DNA of 13,167 nucleotides from Thermoplasmata archaeon (GTDB lineage: Archaea > Thermoplasmatota > Thermoplasmata > SG8-5): positions 1-13,167 of the forward strand of contig JAUSPR010000111.1 of NCBI GenBank assembly GCA_030655715.1, in the 5' to 3' direction. A program made the translations under genes and the position numbers. This document shows positions 5,955-12,420 of this stretch, one piece after another. Position 1 is the stretch's first letter, and the number at the start of each line of letters is the position of its first letter. The notes below the pieces were generated by a model. The model did no database searches. It was not told the origin of the DNA and saw nothing but the letters and a program-made list of their open reading frames with translations.

Positions 5955-6368
5955 ATGAAAGTATGCATACCATCAATGGGCAAGGCAGGCATGAGCGAGC
6001 AAGTGGGAGAGCATTTCGGCAGGGTGCCAACCTATACTGTTTATGATTCCGAAACTGAAGAAGTCACTATCATGGACAATACCAGCGAGCATGCAGGCGG
6101 CGCTGGACTACCCGCAGAGATATTGGCCAAGGCAGGCATAAACACCATGCTATGTGGGGGCCTGGGTAGCAGAGCCATCGGCTTGTTCGAGCAATCTGGT
6201 GTCATGGTATATGTTGGCGCAAGCGGAACAGTTGCTGATGCCATCAACATGTGGAAGGCAGGAAAACTACAGGCAGCCACGAATGAAACAGCATGCCAGC
6301 AACATGCATTCAGGGGTGAAGGCACAGGCGAGAAGCACGGTGGCGGACAGCATCACCACCACGATTGA
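5955..6368 (+). CDS. NifX/NifB-type cofactor-binding protein with His-rich tail (second copy)
   Basis: A 137-residue second member of the NifX fold starts four bases after the first. Landmarks are VGEHFGRVPTYTVYD (about residues 17-31), AGGAGLPAEI (about 47-56), LCGGLGSRAI (about 66-75) and VGASGTVADAI (about 87-97). It is clearly diverged from its neighbour: HFGRVP replaces FGRCQY, and cysteines are at 4, 67 and 114. The tail from about residue 112 is rich in Cys, His and Gly and ends GQHHHHD, giving His117, His128 and His133-136. Such a tail can bind Ni, Zn, Cu or Co and may deliver or store metal (inference). Two unequal NifX-type copies suggest a heterodimer or a donor/acceptor pair. GAGGTGA (5945-5951) spans the preceding stop and serves as SD. 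Confidence 0.92.
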   Translation: MKVCIPSMGKAGMSEQVGEHFGRVPTYTVYDSETEEVTIMDNTSEHAGGAGLPAEILAKAGINTMLCGGLGSRAIGLFEQSGVMVYVGASGTVADAINMWKAGKLQAATNETACQQHAFRGEGTGEKHGGGQHHHHD

Positions 6369-6379
6369 GGGCTATAGGA

Positions 6380-7324
6380 ATGTCCCATGCTTATGGTCCA
6401 GTACCCTCCAGGAGATTTGGACGGTCCATCGGAGTAAGTCCGATTCCGCCAAAGGCATGCTCATATTCATGCGTTTATTGCCAGCTTGGCCGCACAACTG
6501 ATTTAAGAATCAAGCGGGCCAGTTTCTTTCCAGTAGAAGACATCATTTCTGACATTGAAAAATTAGTATCGGTTCAGGGCTCGAACACTGATTTCATAAC
6601 TATAGTCGGAGACGGGGAACCAACATTGTCTCAAGACATTGGAAAGATCATCTCATTTTGCAAGCAAGAAACCAGCATACCGGTAGCTGTGATTACCAAT
6701 GGCTCGCTGCTCTGGCATCCCGATGTCAGGCATGACCTGATGAATGCTGATGTGGTCTCAATTACTCTTTCTGCCGGGGACGTAGAAACATATCAGAGGC
6801 TACATCGTCCTCACAGAGATTTGGATTTTGAAAGTGTGCTGGATGGTATGATAATTTTCAGCAAGGAGTTCAGGGGAGAACTGTGGGCGGAGGTCATGAT
6901 GGTTGCTGGAATCAATGATTCCGAGAGTGCGCTTCACTCCACAAAAAATCAATTGGATTTGATTTCTCCAAAGAAAATTTTTATAGCAACACCCACAAGA
7001 CCACCTGCTGAGGATTGGGTCAAACCCCCTGAATCAGATACTGTTCTGAACGCTGCAAGCATTCTTGGTGGTTCGCTGGAAATGACATTTCCAGAGATTG
7101 GAGATTTTAGCGTTGTGGAAGGCCAAGACCATGTAGATACTATTCTCCAATTATGCTCAAGGCACCCAATGATGGAAAAGCAAGTCCGGGACATGGAAGG
7201 TAGGTTTGAGGACAAGGTAGTGGACAATATGGTATTGAGGGGCCTTGTGGAATGGAAAACATATATGGGCGTTAAATATCTTATACCAGTCAGAAAAAAA
7301 ATTCAAAGGGGGCAAAACACATGA
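6380..7324 (+). CDS. Radical SAM protein, COG0731/TYW1-related Fe-S oxidoreductase
   Basis: The 314-residue enzyme has a radical-SAM CSYSCVYC motif (Cys27, Cys31, Cys34), where three Cys bind the [4Fe-4S] that cleaves S-adenosylmethionine. It also has GDGEPTL (about residues 77-83) as the SAM-binding 'GGE' segment and VITNGSLL. The N-terminal YGPVPSRRFGRSIGVSPIPPKAC is typical of the COG0731 group. The last 50 or so residues (MMEKQVRD..., LRGLVEWKTYMGVKYLIPVRKK) look like a small winged-helix-type cap. The start at 6380 is chosen because GAGGG (6367-6371) is 8 bases upstream and homologues begin close to YGPVPSRR. A TTG at 6365 is the alternative. No extra cluster-binding CxxC motifs are obvious, so it is not a NifB. 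It ends in a 4-base ATGA overlap with the next ATPase. The substrate is unknown; a role in maturing the cofactor or a partner protein is inferred from context. Confidence 0.9.
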   Translation: MSHAYGPVPSRRFGRSIGVSPIPPKACSYSCVYCQLGRTTDLRIKRASFFPVEDIISDIEKLVSVQGSNTDFITIVGDGEPTLSQDIGKIISFCKQETSIPVAVITNGSLLWHPDVRHDLMNADVVSITLSAGDVETYQRLHRPHRDLDFESVLDGMIIFSKEFRGELWAEVMMVAGINDSESALHSTKNQLDLISPKKIFIATPTRPPAEDWVKPPESDTVLNAASILGGSLEMTFPEIGDFSVVEGQDHVDTILQLCSRHPMMEKQVRDMEGRFEDKVVDNMVLRGLVEWKTYMGVKYLIPVRKKIQRGQNT

Positions 7325-8160
7325 AACTAAAAAAAATCACTATAGCAAGCGGCAAGGGCGGCACTGGAAAGACTACCATAGCAGTCAATCTGGCCATGAG
7401 CATAGACAATGCCATGCTGATAGATTGCGATGTGGAGGGGCCTAATAGCCATATATTCTTCAAGGAACCAATGATAAAATTAAAGGATGTGAGCATTCCC
7501 GCTCCTGTTTTTGACCTAGATATCTGCACTCTCTGCGAAAAATGTGCTGATTTTTGCCAGTACAATGCAATATCGATTCTTGGTGAAAAATTACTGTTCT
7601 TTGAAGAGTTATGCCATGGCTGTGGTGGATGCAAGATAATTTGTCCAGTGAATGCAATTACTGAAAAAGATCATCACATAGGCATCATCGAGAAGGGGGG
7701 AAATAAAAAACTGGCTATCTATCATGGCCTGCTCAATATTGGAGAGCCATTTGGTGTACCAATAATAAGAGAACTCAAAGGTTTTGCTGACGATTCAAAA
7801 ACAACCATTTTCGATTCACCTCCTGGAACCGCATGCCCTGCCGTGGAGGCGATTAGAGATTCGGACTATTGTATTTTGGTAACCGAGCCAACGCCGTTCG
7901 GGCTTCATGATCTTACATTGTCTGTTGATGTGGTAAGAGAGATTGGCACCCCATTTGGTGTTGTGATAAACAGGGATGGCATTGGCGACGACCGTGTAGA
8001 AAAATATTGCAAAGAACAGAATATTCCATTATTAGCAAAGATTCCCAATGATATCAACATCGCCAGGCTTTATTCAAAGGGGATACCCATTGTGGAAGGA
8101 ATGCCAGAATACAAAACAATGTTTGCTGGCATATATAAAAGTATCATGGAGTTGATATGA
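7321..8160 (+). CDS. MinD superfamily P-loop ATPase with inserted ferredoxin domain (first copy)
   Basis: The 279-residue protein combines a MinD/Mrp-type ATPase with a 2[4Fe-4S] ferredoxin insert. Walker A is GKGGTGKTT (residues 11-19), the switch strand is LIDCDVEGPN (about 33-42) and the second switch is FDSPPGTACP (about 164-173). The insert contains CTLCEKCADFC (Cys69, 72, 75, 79) and CHGCGGCKIICP (Cys98, 101, 104, 108), enough for two [4Fe-4S] clusters. The first motif ends CQ rather than the usual CP. The family couples ATP-dependent conformational change to electron or cluster handling; its partners in the Desulfovibrio ORP locus are NifX-type proteins. The start overlaps the radical SAM stop as ATGA, and its own end overlaps the next copy the same way. 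A GGGGGC tract before the ATG can act as SD. Electron donor and acceptor are not evident. Confidence 0.95.
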   Translation: MKLKKITIASGKGGTGKTTIAVNLAMSIDNAMLIDCDVEGPNSHIFFKEPMIKLKDVSIPAPVFDLDICTLCEKCADFCQYNAISILGEKLLFFEELCHGCGGCKIICPVNAITEKDHHIGIIEKGGNKKLAIYHGLLNIGEPFGVPIIRELKGFADDSKTTIFDSPPGTACPAVEAIRDSDYCILVTEPTPFGLHDLTLSVDVVREIGTPFGVVINRDGIGDDRVEKYCKEQNIPLLAKIPNDINIARLYSKGIPIVEGMPEYKTMFAGIYKSIMELI

Positions 8161-9023
8161 TGGTCAAGGAAATCACTATAATCAGTGGAAAGGGGGGCTG
8201 TGGAAAAACCACTATTGCTGCATCATTTATGGCTCTTGCAAAGAACCTGGTTATCGTGGATGCCGATGTGGATGCAGCGGATGTGCATCTTCTCATGCAA
8301 CCTCAAATAAAGAGCAAAGAAATTTTTAATGGTTTAAATGTAGCAAAGAAGAACGACGAACTCTGCATCAATTGCGGAAAATGTTATGAAAATTGCAGAT
8401 ATGGTGCATTTGACCCAGACAATACACTTCATCCTGAAAAATGTGAAGGTTGCGCTGTATGTGAGATGGTATGCCCAGTTAATGCAATTCAGATGGTTAA
8501 GAGAAATGCAGGAGAGGCATATATTTCTGATACTAGATTTGGCCCAATGGTGCATGCCAAGCTCCACGCAGGTGAGGAAGCATCTGGTAAACTTGTGGCT
8601 CTGGTTCGTCAGAACGCCAAGAATGTGGCCAAGGAAACTGGAAAAGACCTGATAATCATCGACGGACCGCCAGGCATCGGCTGCACGGTTATTGCCTCTT
8701 TAACTGGTGTGAACCTAGTATTGGTGGTTATTGAACCCAGCCTAAGTGGAATCCATGACTCTATGAGAGCAATTAAAGTAGCAAGGCATTTCAATATTCC
8801 TGTTCTGGTTTGCATCAATAAATACGACATAAATGAGGAAAACACAAAAAACATATTGAAATTCTGTGATGATGAAGGAATCGAGGTTGTTGGAAAGATT
8901 GCCTATGATGATACCGCGACCAAGGCCATGATGGACGAAAAGACAGTTGTGGAGTATTCAGATGGCCCCATGTCTCAGGCCATAAAAGAGATATGGCAAC
9001 AAATTGAGAAGGTATTGATTTGA
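8157..9023 (+). CDS. MinD superfamily P-loop ATPase with inserted ferredoxin domain (second copy)
   Basis: A 288-residue second copy, clearly diverged from the one before it. The P-loop reads GKGGCGKTT (residues 11-19), with Cys15 where Thr or Val is usual. The switch strand is IVDADVDAAD (about 33-42), and IIIDGPPGIGC (about 166-176) is the second switch. The ferredoxin insert has CINCGKCYENC (Cys70, 73, 76, 80) and CEGCAVCEMVCP (Cys96, 99, 102, 106). A longer linker after the insert (SDTRFGPMVHAKLHAGEEASGKLV) is typical of this subfamily. Tandem copies of this ATPase pair recur beside NifX-type genes, so the two probably form a heterodimer. ATGATG gives two possible starts (8157 and 8160). 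GGAG (8148-8151) fits the second slightly better by spacing. The gene overlaps both neighbours by four bases. Confidence 0.95.
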   Translation: MMVKEITIISGKGGCGKTTIAASFMALAKNLVIVDADVDAADVHLLMQPQIKSKEIFNGLNVAKKNDELCINCGKCYENCRYGAFDPDNTLHPEKCEGCAVCEMVCPVNAIQMVKRNAGEAYISDTRFGPMVHAKLHAGEEASGKLVALVRQNAKNVAKETGKDLIIIDGPPGIGCTVIASLTGVNLVLVVIEPSLSGIHDSMRAIKVARHFNIPVLVCINKYDINEENTKNILKFCDDEGIEVVGKIAYDDTATKAMMDEKTVVEYSDGPMSQAIKEIWQQIEKVLI

Positions 9024-9466
9024 GCTCAGAAGAGGATGCTGAATTCGGAAAAGCTGCGGATGAGATACAGGCGGCAATTGAAAAAGAAGCGGAAATATTG
9101 TATTCCAAGAAAGTCATTATAGAGGCTAACAACCCTCAAAACGTGGGACGGATGGCGGAGCCAGACGGAGCAGGAGAGATTACCGGGCCCTGCGGCGACA
9201 CCATGGAATTTTATCTCAAAGTGAAAGACGGGATCATTGAACAAATAAGCTTTTACACAGACGGTTGCGGGACAACCATTGCCTGCGGGAGCATGACCAC
9301 GCGGTTGGTGATGGGCATGGGGGTCAAGGAAGCAAGAAAGCTCACCAACCAGGACATTATTAATGCTCTTGATGGTCTGCCAGAGGAAAACCTTCATTGC
9401 GCAAAGCTTGCAGCCGACACTCTGCAGGCGGCCATTAATAACTATCTTGACAGAAAGGAGGAGTAA
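9020..9466 (+). CDS. IscU/NifU-like iron-sulfur cluster assembly scaffold
   Basis: The 148-residue product has the IscU fold signature YSKKVIIEANNPQNVG (about residues 28-43) and GPCGDTMEFYLKV (Cys58 and Asp60). It also has DGCGTTIACGSM (Cys83, with extra Cys89) and LHCAKLAADTLQAAI (His126, Cys127). Cys58, Cys83 and Cys127 with Asp60 are the classic cluster-assembly ligands. IscU scaffolds assemble [2Fe-2S]/[4Fe-4S] from iron and persulfide sulfur in the cytosol. The N-terminal 27 residues form an acidic helical extension. The only start that keeps the conserved N-terminus is TTG at 9020. It makes a TTGA overlap with the previous stop and has GAAGGT about 6 bases upstream; an internal TTG at 9098 is a weaker option. 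No cysteine desulfurase is encoded nearby, so the sulfur source is unclear. The product may serve the ferredoxin-ATPases and NifX proteins specifically. Confidence 0.92.
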   Translation: MSSEEDAEFGKAADEIQAAIEKEAEILYSKKVIIEANNPQNVGRMAEPDGAGEITGPCGDTMEFYLKVKDGIIEQISFYTDGCGTTIACGSMTTRLVMGMGVKEARKLTNQDIINALDGLPEENLHCAKLAADTLQAAINNYLDRKEE

Positions 9467-9470
9467 GAGA

Positions 9471-10049
9471 ATGAAATGCGCATTATGCCTCAAGAAAGAT
9501 TGCTACACCGGAAAGGACTGCGTCAAGTTAAAAGAGGAGGCTGAGAAAGGCTATACCGGGCAGGATTTGGAATCCATGAAGGTCTCCACAAGCATAGAGG
9601 CAAAATACTACATGCAGAAGACCCGCCTTGAAGAACTGATACTATATGCCAAAGATATGAAATATGAAAAACTGGGCTTAGCCTTTTGCATCGGATTGGA
9701 GAAAGAGGCCAGGATTATTCATGAAATCCTTGAAAAGCAGTTCGAGGTCCATTCAGTGTGCTGCAAGGTCTGCGGCATCGACAAGAAGAGTCTTGGCCTG
9801 GAAAGGCTCCATGATTATGAAGGCGTGGAGGCTATGTGCAATCCCATAGGCCAGGCAATGGTACTCAATGACGAAGGCACACAAATGAACATCATCCTCG
9901 GCCTATGCATAGGTCATGACATTCTTTTCACCAAGCATTCAGACGCCCCTGTCACCACCTTGGCAGTCAAAGACAGAGTGCTTGCCCATAATCCTCTGAG
10001 TGCCATATACTCAAATTATTATCTGAAAAATAGATTCGGAGGCAAATAG
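9471..10049 (+). CDS. DUF1847 family Cys-rich protein
   Basis: The 192-residue protein matches DUF1847. It begins with a four-Cys knuckle (MKCALC-x4-C-x5-C; Cys3, 6, 11, 17). It continues with LEELILYAKDMKYEKLGLAF and CIGLEKEA (about residues 54-80), SVCCKVCG (Cys97, 98, 101), CNPIGQAMVLN (about 123-133) and LGLCIGHDILF (about 143-153). It ends VKDRVLAHNPLSAIYSNYY. Ten conserved-looking cysteines in under 200 residues point to a metal or Fe-S protein (inference); no enzyme activity is established for the family. The start at 9471 is set by AAGGAGG (9455-9461), 9 bases upstream, and by the family's C-x2-C start. An in-frame ATG far upstream lies inside the scaffold gene and is unlikely. Family members often neighbour MBL-fold and radical SAM genes in anaerobes. 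Confidence 0.9.
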   Translation: MKCALCLKKDCYTGKDCVKLKEEAEKGYTGQDLESMKVSTSIEAKYYMQKTRLEELILYAKDMKYEKLGLAFCIGLEKEARIIHEILEKQFEVHSVCCKVCGIDKKSLGLERLHDYEGVEAMCNPIGQAMVLNDEGTQMNIILGLCIGHDILFTKHSDAPVTTLAVKDRVLAHNPLSAIYSNYYLKNRFGGK

Positions 10050-10053
10050 AGAT

Positions 10054-10710
10054 ATGAAGCTCACCATATTGTATGACAACCAGGCAAAGAATGGTTTCAA
10101 GAGCGGGTGGGGATTTTCCTGCCTAATTAAATATGCTGACAAGAATATTATGTTTGACACCGGATGGGATGCCAATGTTCTTTTACACAACATGGGAAAA
10201 TTAGGCATTGCGAAGGAGGAAATAGAAATCATCGTACTCTCCCATGCTCACTGGGACCATATCGGAGGTTTGACTCAGGTGATGCATCCAAAGATGGAGG
10301 TTTACGTTCCCGCATCTTTCTCAAAAAACTTAAAGCACGAAATTTCTCAAAGGGCTGCGCTACGTGAAGTCAATGATGCAAGAGAGATAGTCAAAGGCGT
10401 TTACACCACCGGTGAGTTGGGAGAGGATATTAAAGAGCAGGTACTCGCAGTGGAGACTGATGATGGTCTTATAGTAATCACTGGTTGTGCCCATCCTGGC
10501 TTAGATATTATCTTGAAGACTGCAAGAGAATTTGGAAAGGTAATCGGAGCAATAGGGGGATTTCACAGTTTTGACAAACTCGACCAACTGGATAATCTTT
10601 CCCTGATTGTTCCTTGCCACTGTACAGCCTACAAAACAGCGATTGAGAGGAGGTTCTCAGATAGGGTCAAACCATGTGGATCGGGGGAGATTGTTTATGA
10701 GGAAAAATGA
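10054..10710 (+). CDS. Metallo-beta-lactamase-fold hydrolase (COG1237 type)
   Basis: The 218-residue protein has the dinuclear metal motif HAHWDH (His64, His66, Asp68, His69) preceded by IIVLS. It then has GCAHPG (His147) and GGFHSF (His171), and a family-typical PCHCTAYK near the end (about residues 187-194). FDTGWD near residue 34 is the usual early loop. The set matches the COG1237 group, named after the dihydropterin-ribofuranosyl-aminobenzene phosphate synthase of methanopterin biosynthesis. Most members have no tested substrate, so that enzyme name should not be copied here. At 218 residues it is shorter than many members. GGAGG (10038-10042) is the likely SD, somewhat far from the ATG. 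It sits four bases after DUF1847, a recurrent pairing. It could process a phosphate ester, thioester or persulfide; the sequence does not decide. Confidence 0.9.
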   Translation: MKLTILYDNQAKNGFKSGWGFSCLIKYADKNIMFDTGWDANVLLHNMGKLGIAKEEIEIIVLSHAHWDHIGGLTQVMHPKMEVYVPASFSKNLKHEISQRAALREVNDAREIVKGVYTTGELGEDIKEQVLAVETDDGLIVITGCAHPGLDIILKTAREFGKVIGAIGGFHSFDKLDQLDNLSLIVPCHCTAYKTAIERRFSDRVKPCGSGEIVYEEK

Positions 10711-10732
10711 ACGCAACAAGGAGGAATTATAG

Positions 10733-11164
10733 ATGACCGAAAAAAGAAATGAATACGATGCTGACTTGGAAGAAATCAGAAAGAAAAAAATGAAATCCCT
10801 GTTGGAAAAGAAGAAACAGGAAACGCAAGGGGCTTTGGAATGGCCACATGGCACAATAGAGGTGACCGACCAGAACTTCGACGAGATTATAAAAAAATAT
10901 CCGGTTGTAGTGGTGGATTGCTGGGCTCCGTGGTGTGGGCCTTGCCAAATGGTTGGCCCAGTAATTGAAGCGCTGGCAAACGACTATCGGGGAAAGATAG
11001 TCTTTGGGAAGCTGAATGTCGATGTCAATCAACGGATTGCGGGAAAATATGGAATAATGAGCATCCCAACAATGTTGATTTTTAAAAACGGAAGCTTAGC
11101 AGATCAACAAACAGGAGCATTGCCCAGAGAGATGCTGGAACCCATAGTAAAGAGATTCCTATGA
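10733..11164 (+). CDS. trxA: Thioredoxin with basic helical N-terminal extension
   Basis: Residues about 40-143 form a complete thioredoxin domain: FDEIIKKYPVVVVDCWAPWCGPC with the redox pair Cys68 and Cys71 (WCGPC), then VGPVIEAL. MSIPTMLIFKNG carries the cis-Pro at 112, and a final helix LEPIVKRFL follows. Cys63 just before the motif is an extra thiol. Residues 1-35 are not part of the fold. They are strongly charged and helical (DLEEIRKKKMKSLLEKKKQ) and resemble N-terminal extensions of other archaeal thioredoxins and of PDCD5-like proteins. They may target nucleic acid or a partner (inference). AAGGAGG (10718-10724) lies 8 bases before the ATG, a strong SD. It is the last gene of the compact run and likely reduces disulfides or persulfides on the metal-handling proteins. 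No thioredoxin reductase is adjacent; the flavoprotein at 4228-5577 lacks the CxxC reductase motif. Confidence 0.95.
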   Translation: MTEKRNEYDADLEEIRKKKMKSLLEKKKQETQGALEWPHGTIEVTDQNFDEIIKKYPVVVVDCWAPWCGPCQMVGPVIEALANDYRGKIVFGKLNVDVNQRIAGKYGIMSIPTMLIFKNGSLADQQTGALPREMLEPIVKRFL

Positions 11165-11204
11165 CTCAGAGATATACCATTAATAAGCTATAAGAGGAAA
11201 CAGG

Positions 11205-12374
11205 ATGAAAGATAACTGGAGAATATCAAATCGAGTAGCCCAAATACAAGAATCGGCAATTCACGAAATGACAAGATTGTCTAAAGAAGTGGAAGATGTG
11301 GCATTTCTTTCCTGGGCAAAACCAACATCAGACACGCCAGAACATATCAAGGAAGGAGCAATATCTGCAATAAGGGACGGCCTGGTAGGCGGCTATTCCC
11401 CCAGCTCGGGGTTGCTGGAACTGCGTGAAGAAATAGTCAAGAAACTCAAGAAATATAACAATATTGAAGCAAATCCTTTCCAAATAATAGTAACAGTTGG
11501 CGCGGTTGAGGGACTGTCCGCCGCAGTAATGGCAGTCATCGAACCAGGTGATGAAGTTATCTTTCCCTCACCGACATATTCCACCCATATTCAAGAGGTT
11601 GTTCTTGCTTCTGGAAAGCCAGTAATTGTTCCTCTGATAGAAGAGGAAGGTTTTATTTGGGATATTGATGCAGTTAGAAAAGCTATAACTCCAAAGACAA
11701 AGGCCATAATGTATGCCTCTCCCAGCAATCCGACCGGGACGGTTTTTAGTGAAAAGCAACTCAGACAACTGGCAGACATTGCTCTGGAAAATAATCTAAT
11801 GGTTATTACCGATGAAGCTTATGAGTATTTTGTTTATGACGATAAAAAACATTTTTGTATGGGTTCAATACCAGAGATGAAGAAAAACGTGATAAGCTGT
11901 TTCACGTTCACAAAGAATTATGCAATGACTGGCTGGAGAGTGGGATATTTGCATGCGGATGAAGAGATTATACCGCATATCACCAAAGCACATATCCCAT
12001 TTGCCATATGTGCGCCAGTAGTTTCTCAATATGCTGCTCTTGCCGCTCTCAAGGGGTCGCAGGATTGTATCAAGGACTTCAGAGACCATTATCAAAAAAT
12101 GCGCAATCTTATGTGCGAACGGCTAGATAAGCTGGATTCAATTTTCGAATACCAGAAACCTGAAGGTTCATATCTGATGTTCCCCAAGATACTGACAGAA
12201 GAGGGAAAGGATTCCACAACCTTTTGCAAGAGACTATTGAAGGAAGCCAGGGTCTCGACAACACCGGGGATCGCTTTTGGACCAACCGGGGAAGGGCATT
12301 TGAGATTGTCGTTCTGCGTTTCCGAGGATGAGATAAACAAGGCTTTTGATAGGATGGACAAATATTTCAAATGA
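11205..12374 (+). CDS. Pyridoxal-phosphate-dependent class I/II aminotransferase
   Basis: The 389-residue enzyme has all fold-type I landmarks: GGYSPSSGLLELR (about residues 62-74), VTVGAVEGL (about 96-104), SNPTG (Asn175), TDEAYE (Asp203, Tyr206), FTFTKNYAMTGWRVGY with PLP-binding Lys237 and Arg245, and LRLSF with substrate-carboxylate Arg367. This is an intact aspartate-aminotransferase-like subgroup enzyme. The amino donor cannot be assigned; aspartate, alanine and aromatic amino acids are all possible. It is not a cysteine desulfurase, since it lacks that family's active-site Cys loop and Lys context. GAGG (11194-11197) is 7 bases before the ATG. A 40-base gap separates it from thioredoxin, with no T-rich terminator, so it may be read through from the operon. 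A functional tie to the metal genes is uncertain. Confidence 0.9.
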   Translation: MKDNWRISNRVAQIQESAIHEMTRLSKEVEDVAFLSWAKPTSDTPEHIKEGAISAIRDGLVGGYSPSSGLLELREEIVKKLKKYNNIEANPFQIIVTVGAVEGLSAAVMAVIEPGDEVIFPSPTYSTHIQEVVLASGKPVIVPLIEEEGFIWDIDAVRKAITPKTKAIMYASPSNPTGTVFSEKQLRQLADIALENNLMVITDEAYEYFVYDDKKHFCMGSIPEMKKNVISCFTFTKNYAMTGWRVGYLHADEEIIPHITKAHIPFAICAPVVSQYAALAALKGSQDCIKDFRDHYQKMRNLMCERLDKLDSIFEYQKPEGSYLMFPKILTEEGKDSTTFCKRLLKEARVSTTPGIAFGPTGEGHLRLSFCVSEDEINKAFDRMDKYFK

Positions 12375-12420
12375 GATACACAAAGGCTAATAGTAAGAAT
12401 CCAAATCAAGGTTGTTCACT

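Noticed and set aside
5582..6368. Nitrogen-fixation gene cluster
   Set aside because: The NifX-type proteins alone do not imply nitrogenase. No NifH, D, K, E, N or true NifB is present in the window.
6350..6368. The HHHH tail as a cloning tag or vector contamination
   Set aside because: It is embedded in a natural Gly/His/Lys tail, has an Asp after it and continues into a native operon with overlapping signals.
6365..6379. TTG at 6365 as the radical SAM start
   Set aside because: It gives a TTGA overlap like that of the scaffold gene, but no SD precedes it. The ATG at 6380 has GAGGG at ideal spacing and matches the family's usual N-terminus.
9363..9470. Upstream ATG at 9363 as the DUF1847 start
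   Set aside because: It would add 36 residues lying inside the scaffold gene. The ATG at 9471 has a strong SD and begins the conserved C-x2-C motif.
11205..12374. The PLP enzyme as the missing cysteine desulfurase
   Set aside because: The motifs SNPTG, FTKNYAMTGWRVGY and LRLSF are those of a class I/II aminotransferase; the desulfurase His-Lys context and Cys loop are absent.
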